From the NCBI GenBank assembly GCA_030248215.1, contig JASANG010000916.1, positions 124,001 to 188,000 of the forward strand: DNA of 64,000 nt. The letters are read 5' to 3'. A model generated the notes under the pieces. That model had not been told where the DNA came from and made no database searches. It saw nothing but the letters and a program-made list of their open reading frames with translations. The position numbers were made by a program, and so were the translations under genes. Origin of the DNA: Enoplolaimus lenunculus (taxonomy: Eukaryota > Nematoda > Enoplea > Enoplida > Thoracostomopsidae). Positions within the stretch are counted from its first letter, which is position 1. Each line of letters opens with the position of its first letter. This document shows, piece after piece, positions 58,962-64,000 of this stretch.

Positions 58962-59062
58962 GAACCGAATTTGACCCGTCTCGTGTTTTGGATTGGATCT
59001 GCTGCCCCAAAACGTTTGACTCATCTCGTGTTTTGGATCGGATCTCCTGCCCCAAAACGAAG
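58962..59062 (+). repeat. Tandem duplication of about 50 bp
   Basis: Two units with CTCGTGTTTTGGATCGGATC and TGCCCCAAAACG, differing at a few bases. Confidence 0.8.
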
Positions 59063-59371
59063 TTGAAGTAAAAACAATAGCCAGCCTAATGCCAGGAAAT
59101 TTTTTTAAAATCGTTTTGTGTAACCGTTGCGAGTGGTTACTGTTAAAAAAATTGCATAAATTTAGGGCTCCTATCTACCGTGTACCATTGTTAGTCCTTA
59201 CGTCAACGTGTACGTGTGTGTACAGTTTCAGTTGTACGAACGATCTTTTAGAGTGACTTATATTTTTAAATGAGAATCAATCGAATTTGGGACATTAAAT
59301 TTCCGGTACCTAAGTTCAACCCCAGCGTTACATAGGCACAGATGCATAGAGCATCAGTGAGTCCGAGGGTA

Positions 59372-59551
59372 GCAGCGTCGGAGTACGCTAGGATGGGTCC
59401 ACCCTCGAAGATTTCGGGGTGAAGCCGGGTTACGATAATCAAAATATTTTTCAATTTTTCAGTTAAATGTTTGTTATGGTGGGGCTCTTTTTTCGAATGG
59501 GGTCCTCTCAAATGGAAGGTATGGCCGGTGGCTGGTTCGGTCCCGGACGAT
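59372..59551 (+). mobile_element. Family B MITE, copy
   Basis: Left GTCGGAGTACGCTAGGATGG resembles the left end of copy 1; right GCTGGTTCGGTCCCGG. Confidence 0.5.
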
Positions 59552-60214
59552 AGAATGAATACGTGTGTGCAAGGTTAGAAATGGTGATTTTAAAATTTTG
59601 ACCGTTTTAAAACTTTAGTTTGATTGCTATTTTGTAGGCAACTTTGGTTTTATAGGTTGTTTCTCAACAGTTCGCATAAACGTTACCAGGAGTTCATTTC
59701 AAAAGGGTATAACATCTTAGGTAGGAAATTTACTAGGATGTGCCGTAGTTAGCGAGAATTTTTATCGCATCCATGATACCTGTAGGTTATTCTAAAGTCT
59801 GTTAAAAGTGCTTTTATCTTAAACTGTTCAGAAATTGTTTGGAACGAGGTATATATATACTAATATTCCTCTCCTTTATAGGCCACAGCTTGCACATGGC
59901 GCATTTGCTAAACCGTGTTTAATGTATCGAAATCAGAGTGAAGTGCAGTAAAATTTAAAAAAATTAAAATTTGAAAAAAATACGAACTAACTTTATAAGG
60001 TAAGTGGGTTGTTTGAAATGAATACTGTTTAGTCGGGCGACGAATTGTCGTGCGGGTGATCTACAAGGAGCGTAAATAACTTCAGACAAAGGGGATATCG
60101 GATATTGAAATAGGCAATTCTAGATAATTTTATAGTCTGCCATCGTTTTAAATAATACTTTGTTCTTATATTTGCATGTCAGCAAAAGATAATCTATGAT
60201 TGACAAACCGAATG

Positions 60215-60550
60215 TTTACGAACTCTCTAAACGCTTAAACTCACTTGATTTAAGCTTAAGCTAATTCAGCTGCATTGTTAACAAGCAGGTTTTTACGTTT
60301 AAACTCACTTAAAATTTTACATATTTTTAGCATAAACTAAACTTAATGAATTCTTAGATACCAACACATAATTTGTAAGCTGCACTTGTTTACTTAAACC
60401 TAAAATAAGTTTACCTTAATCATGTGTTCAACTTAAAATTACGTTAGTCTAAGTTTTAAGCTAACAATTTTAGTTCAGCTAGTGCCTGTTCTGCCATTTA
60501 AGTTTTACTTAAGCAATAATATTCAAGTTTAGTTGAGTTGTAAATTAAGT
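60215..60550 (+). mobile_element. Family P AT-rich repeat
   Basis: ACTTGATTTAAGCTTAAGCT, ACTAAACTTAATGAATTCTT, TAAGCTGCACTTGTTTACTT. Confidence 0.65.
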
Positions 60551-60659
60551 GTAGATTTTAGAGAGTGCTTATATAGAACGGTACTGGTCTTGCAAGTATA
60601 TACTGCAACCATATTAGCTAGTTTTGTAGCGATTTGAATAAGACTGTGAAGACTGTTTT

Positions 60660-60760
60660 TTATTTCGCCGTACGAAAAGATACTCCTTCGTTATTCAGTT
60701 ACGGACTGCTATTTATTTTCAACCCATGCCGGTTTTTAGGACCCCGTACCTTTCACTTGA
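60660..60760 (-). mobile_element. Family C fragment
   Basis: CTCCTTCGTTATTCAGTTAC then GGACTGCTATTTATTTTCAA; no terminus kept. Confidence 0.55.
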
Positions 60761-60888
60761 GTTTTCTATGATTTAAGTACGTTACTTTGGAATATAATTT
60801 TGAAACCTGAGTATATATTGCCATGTATAGGTTATATATACTTTATAATGGAATTTTTAACCCCAGTAAAAATATTTTCGCTCATGTA

Positions 60889-61058
60889 ATAAAAATCAGG
60901 GGCGGAACGTTTTCCTATGGCACTGGAATAGAGTAAGCTAAGCTTTAGACTAATTTTTCAGCTTAGGCTTACGCCTAAGCTCATTCTTACGCCTAGGCTT
61001 AGGTTAAGGCTTAGGAATATGCTTATACGCTGTTTCATCTCTGTTCTATACATTTGCT
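60889..61058 (+). mobile_element. Family A MITE, copy 17
   Basis: Diverged copy with a small insertion near the left end (TGTAATAAAAATCAGGGGCG). Right end CTATACATTTGCT. Confidence 0.72.
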
Positions 61059-61100
61059 AGTATTCCTAACCAATCAAAATAAAATCAGCTATCATCGGTT

Positions 61101-61393
61101 GGTCCTTGTAAAGATCTCAGGGGCGGAACGTTTTTCTGTGGAACTGCAACAGAGTAAGCTTAAGTTTTAGACTTATTTTTTGCTTGCCTTAGGCTTCGGC
61201 TTAGGCTTAGAGTTAGGCTTAGGCTTAGGCTTAGGCTTAGGCTTAGGCTTAGGCTTAGGCTTAGGCTTAGGCTTAGGCTTAGGCTTAGGCTTAGGCTTAG
61301 GCTTAGGCTTAGGCTTAGGCTTAGGCTTAGGCTTAGGCTTAGGCTTATGGATATGCTTATAATACTGTTCCTCCCCTGTTCTTTACAATGGCC
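61101..61393 (+). mobile_element. Family A MITE, copy 18, with telomere-like array
   Basis: Flanks CATCGGTT and CATCGATT (7 of 8). Ends GGTCCTTGTAAAGATC and CTTTACAATGGCC. The interior is a long run of TTAGGC. Confidence 0.9.
61213..61347 (+). repeat. (TTAGGC)n array, about 22 perfect units
   Basis: About 135 bp of uninterrupted TTAGGC, identical in unit to the nematode telomere repeat. It is bounded on both sides by the ordinary interior of a family A MITE, so it is an expansion inside the element rather than a telomere relic by itself. Confidence 0.97.
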
Positions 61394-61717
61394 CATCGAT
61401 TAAACAACCGAGCTAGCAGCTGTACTGTTTTTACGTACATAATATACAATCTATGTGATATATGTTTTGACCAGGATTGTATACAAACGGACGGATAGAG
61501 AGAGGGGACATATCTCGGTTCAAAATTTCTGGAAAGACACAACAATTTTAAAAGACTTTACAATAACCATCTGTGGTCTCAGAGTTCCAGGCGCGTAAGC
61601 ATGGGACATCAAGCCAGAACCAGCTATTTATGAACCAAGAAATATTTTGTGATTGTTGCTAAACGAAGTTAAATACTAAAATTACTTCTAGCTCTCTTTC
61701 ACATACGGTTAGGAAGG

Positions 61718-62200
61718 GTATGAGCGGCGCCGAAGATGACAGGGGTAAGGGCTCCCCCCAAGCTCCAGGATGGGGGCCCCCAAACTTGCGAGCGAGAAGC
61801 CAGACGCATTTTAAAACTTCGGCGGTTTTTGTTTCAACTGGTTAGGGTGGAGTCCCATTTTAGAGGTTGGGCTCCCCCAAAAGTGGGGTATCGGGGGCGG
61901 CTGCTCCGGCTCTGGGTATGAGGATATTGCGATCGCAGCTCACTTTTCATTTCAGATAAGTTTAAATATTTATCGAAACATATCTTCAAAGTTTGTCGAG
62001 CATTCTGTGCTCTTAGCTAGAAAATTCTTCAAAACTCAAAATTTACTGTAACTCCTGATTACCCAGACCACCGTTCCCAATTGAAAATCCTGACCACGGT
62101 TCTGTGGAGTTGACACCCTCCCGAAATCAAATGCTGGCTGCGTCCTTGGTTTTGATCACAAGTTTTCCTGTTGAGAAAAGCAGTCGGAAATTTGAATATT
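61718..62200 (-). repeat. Inverted duplication, copy 2 (with family B insert)
   Basis: Reverse-complement partner of 36632-37110. Long blocks match base for base, for example TCTAGCTAAGAGCACAGAAT on the minus strand. The plus-strand open frame starting at 62104 is not kept open in the partner, so I do not call it a gene. Confidence 0.92.
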
Positions 62201-62374
62201 CCTTTGATGGCTTTGCTAAAGAAACTGGTTGTATATTTATTGCTTGCTTATCTGATGCGCGACTCCCTCGCCGTACATCTCGAACCTGATACCTGTAGGA
62301 AAATACAGTCTTAGCCATTGCTCACATTAATCTTGAATTTTATCTGAGATGTAATTTCAAAGCTACAGACCAGA

Positions 62375-62490
62375 AGCCAATTTACCTCGCTAGGGGGGGG
62401 GCTAAAAAATTTTCAGTAGGGGCATACAAGGGTTTTTGATGACTTAAAAGCAAGGTTGAAAATTTCCTAACGGGGCCCAAACATGGGCTG
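62375..62490 (-). mobile_element. Family G MITE, reversed copy
   Basis: AATTTACCTCGCTAGGGGGG, then GGGGCATACAAGGGTTTTTG. Confidence 0.7.
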
Positions 62491-62609
62491 CAATTGCAAA
62501 AACATCGCTAGCAAAGCCAGAAAGAAGACAGATGCATGTTTTTGCATTCAAACTAATTATTTGTATTTTTGGATCGTGCGAAGTTTATTCGGACCCCTTC
62601 GACCGCATG

Positions 62610-62799
62610 GGTCAATGTAAAGAACAGGGGCGTAACAGTATTATAAGCATATTCCTAAGCCTAAGCCTAAGCGTACGAATGAGCGTATTCCTAAGCCTAA
62701 GCCTAAGTCTAAGCCAAGCAATAAAATTAGTCTAAAGCTTAAGTTTACTCTATTGCAGTCCCACAGAAAAACGTTCCGCCCCTGATCTTTACATAGGCC
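62610..62799 (-). mobile_element. Family A MITE, copy 19
   Basis: Near-consensus ends GGTCAATGTAAAGAACAGGG and TCTTTACATAGGCC. Two TTAGGC blocks on the minus strand. The target duplication is weak. Confidence 0.83.
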
Positions 62800-63059
62800 A
62801 TCGCAGAGATGGCAGGTTTGAATGCACTAAGCATGCCATTGATTTCGCGTGAACAGTTTGCATTGTGTTGCTTATATATGTTCTTTGCAAGAATTGGTTC
62901 AACAATATATTTTTGTCAAAAGTCAGATTAGACACCAAGAGAAAGCTCAGATACGTTTTGCGGCCGTCTACAGGTTAAATACGCTACTCTGTAAAGGCAT
63001 TTTTTCCGAATTTTCAGAAATTTTACGGGATTTTATCTTCTCGTCCACAATATACGCTT

Positions 63060-63330
63060 GAATACTACTACTCTGTAAAAACACTCTACTTAAAATACAA
63101 TAGTTTTATTTTACTAACTTTTTTAGTACAAGTGTACTAAATATTGAGTAAATCTTTGCTTAAATAATGTAAACAAGTAAAACTACTGCGGTCATTTCCT
63201 GGTTAATTAAGTAAATGCTAAGCCAAAAATTTTGTGTTCGCTTAAAATTAAGTAAAACTTTGCCAAGCACCATAGTAAGTAAAACCGATACTTAATTCGG
63301 CAACAGTTTTACTTCATTGTAAGCATATAT
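63060..63330 (+). repeat. AT-rich repeat with AAGTAAAA motifs
   Basis: Many TACTTAAA, AAGTAAAAC and GTTTTACTT pieces in both orientations, giving weak foldback structure; resembles family P loosely. Confidence 0.4.
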
Positions 63331-63701
63331 TTAGTGGGTAGTTTCACAGTTAGTATTAATACAACGAAGCTCACAGGTCCACGCTGGGCTTGATATCAGC
63401 TCAAGCCATAAATGGTACCGTTTCACTCAGCTCGTCTAAAATAAACCGGCATGAACCGTACGAAAAATTTACGCCATTTTAATGGTAAATTCCACTATGT
63501 TCTATTGTATGCCTGCTATCCGGTTCCAGTATAGAGTATACTATGACCAACACATGCGCAAATTGTGTACTTAAAATGAAACACAATGCGCTTCGTTTTA
63601 ACAATTATTTTACACCATATGTGCAGTACAAAATCTCCACAAGACATGACATTTTCCTCGCCGATGAGCGTCAGGCTTTCTGTATTGGAGCGGTAACGAT
63701 A

Positions 63702-63745
63702 ACTCCAGTGGCGGATCCTGGATCTCAAAATGGGGGGGGGGGCAA
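63702..63745 (+). mobile_element. Solo family F terminus
   Basis: CCAGTGGCGGATCCTGGATC followed by a poly-G tract; no matching right end before the family C element. Confidence 0.45.
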
Positions 63746-63783
63746 AATTTCACAGGTAATAAACTTATTTTTGACCCATACTG

Positions 63784-64000
63784 TAGTGACTAAAATAAGA
63801 GGGGGGTCCCCATTTTGAGTCCCAATTAATAGGAGTCCGTATCCCTAATAAGAGTCCGTAAGCGGATAGAGTGTCTAAACCGTAATTAGAGTCCATAAAT
63901 GTCTATTACCCCTAATTGTAGCGCATAAATGACTCTAGGGCCAAATAAAGGTGAGTTAAGCGTGCTTATACTATTGTGTATAAAACAGAGAAATAAACAG
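63784..64000 (+). mobile_element. Family C, cut by window end
   Basis: TAGTGACTAAAATAAGAGGG start and the GAGTCC blocks; continues beyond base 64000. Confidence 0.85.

Noticed and set aside
61213-61347. True telomere or chromosome end, and a nematode origin
   Set aside because: The array is bounded by MITE ends and ordinary DNA on both sides; gene structure and intron size do not point to a nematode.
61160-61396. LSLSLS and GLGLGL open frames
   Set aside because: Translation of the (TTAGGC)n array; a 6-bp unit keeps all frames open.
62104-62318. Plus-strand 61-codon frame
   Set aside because: Lies in the inverted duplication and is not kept open in the partner copy.

Overview
This is eukaryotic nuclear DNA. 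It is AT-rich by eye, has GT-AG introns, is crowded with short non-autonomous DNA transposons (MITEs), and holds tRNA-derived SINE-like pieces and many (AT)n runs. No operon, Shine-Dalgarno spacing or phage/plasmid gene is visible. The low gene density and hAT-type MITEs suggest an invertebrate animal. I cannot name the clade; a tunicate-like genome would fit but is not shown.

Gene content: I can support one protein-coding gene, on the minus strand. Five exons form a chain with matching phases. Exon a (32731-32966) carries the first ATG I can see and ends in phase 2. Exon b (7171-9670) begins with the single base that completes that codon. Exon c (5718-6878), exon d (4122-4322) and exon e (412-491) follow in phase 0. 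Exons d and e are short and were found by reading for splice sites. The modelled protein is about 1,390 residues and probably continues beyond base 1. It is Ser/Asn-rich, looks disordered, and carries several basophilic-kinase or 14-3-3-like RRxS sites and in-frame repeats (10-aa KGRQEKQ units, 7-aa NSNGPLL units, and a degenerate Ala/Glu repeat). I recognise no catalytic domain. If exon a joins exon b directly, the intron between them is 23 kb.

Layout: 1-9670 holds the 3' part of the gene and a few MITEs. 9671-32730 is the putative giant intron, filled with MITEs, a 38-bp satellite (13.66-14.2 kb) and two tRNA-derived pieces. 32967-64000 lies upstream of the visible start and is MITE-dense with no convincing second gene, only two weak coding-like patches (48.93-49.34 kb and 55.43-55.70 kb).

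Repeats: I sort them into families A-P. Family A dominates, with 19 copies. It has GGCC-starting terminal inverted repeats (TIRs) and 8-bp target duplications, six of them perfect, and its interior is built of TTAGGC-like hexamers. Single copies have expanded into different arrays: a 6-bp telomere-like array at 61.2 kb, a 30-bp minisatellite at 16.4 kb and a 48-bp one at 42.0 kb. Two other element types with different termini (family N, and a 1.1-kb element at 44.3-45.4 kb) also carry TTAGGC-like interiors. A roughly 480-bp segment occurs twice in inverted orientation (36.63-37.11 and 61.72-62.20 kb) and is nearly identical. I saw no retrovirus-like, Polinton-like or LINE coding sequence.
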